From the NCBI GenBank assembly GCA_015487455.1, contig WFPR01000131.1, forward strand, positions 1-5,245: a DNA stretch of 5,245 nucleotides, written 5' to 3'. The translations under genes and the position numbers were made by a program. The notes beneath the pieces are model-generated. The model was given only the letters and a program-made list of their open reading frames with translations, had not been told where the DNA came from and made no database searches. Shown piece after piece: positions 5,166 to 5,245 of this stretch. The stretch is from Candidatus Bipolaricaulota bacterium (GTDB lineage Bacteria > Bipolaricaulota > Bipolaricaulia > RBG-16-55-9). Numbering within the stretch: position 1 is the stretch's first letter; the number at the start of each line of letters is the position of its first letter.

Positions 5166-5245
5166 ATGCAAGCTCGAAGGCAAGCGTTAGCGCTGGGACT
5201 GGGGTTCATCGGGTTTCTTTTAACGCTGGGGGCTTGGGGGTGGAC
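5166..5245 (+). CDS. Start of a secreted or membrane protein gene (3' end outside window)
   Basis: Twenty-six codons are visible and run off the window. They encode MQARRQ, a basic n-region, followed by about 20 apolar residues (ALALGLGFIGFLLTLGAWGW), as in a signal peptide or signal anchor. No cleavage site is reached. The start is supported by AAGGAG ten bases upstream; an in-frame ATG at 5133 would add 11 residues (MSKKGTRSVRA) but lacks a ribosome binding site. It lies on the same strand 133 bases after the beta-protein gene and may be another envelope component. Function cannot be assigned from this fragment. Confidence 0.6.
   Translation, partial: MQARRQALALGLGFIGFLLTLGAWGW

Overview
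The window is a compact, GC-rich bacterial chromosomal segment. It carries four complete protein genes and parts of two more. No RNA gene, CRISPR array, insertion sequence or phage gene was found. The organism is most likely a diderm (outer-membrane) bacterium. A TIGR03546/TIGR03545-type envelope protein is present, a family pair known from bacteria with outer membranes. Next to it is a secreted beta-rich protein ending in Arg-Tyr-Arg-Phe, and a further signal-peptide gene follows. Strong AAGGAGGT-type ribosome binding sites, GTG and TTG starts and high GC fit several thermophilic or candidate phyla, but nothing here fixes the phylum.

Layout from left to right: (1) bases 1-273 (+), the C-terminal end of a TIGR01777-type SDR/epimerase-like protein. 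(2) 270-1295 (-), a ThiF/MoeB-type E1-like adenylyltransferase. (3) 1397-1648 (+), xseB, the small subunit of exonuclease VII. (4) 1645-3501 (-), a 618-residue membrane protein joining a TIGR03546-like domain to a TIGR03545/AsmA-like domain. (5) 3662-5032 (+), a 456-residue secreted, probably outer-membrane beta protein of unknown function. (6) 5166 onward (+), the first 26 codons of another gene with a signal-peptide-like start. The first five genes alternate strand. They form two convergent pairs, each overlapping by four bases through shared stop codons (CTAG and TTAG), and two divergent promoter regions.

Functionally, genes 1-3 are single housekeeping or cofactor-type genes without visible partners: no ThiS/MoaD carrier and no xseA in the window. 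Genes 4-6 all point to the cell envelope. Genes 4 and 5 share a 160-base divergent control region with a good promoter for gene 5 and a hairpin that would cover the ribosome binding site of gene 4. The most notable items are the fused TIGR03546-TIGR03545 protein, the SD-occluding hairpin in front of it, a probable leaderless promoter for the E1-like gene, the loss of a usually conserved ATP-site arginine in that enzyme, and the unrecognised secreted beta protein.
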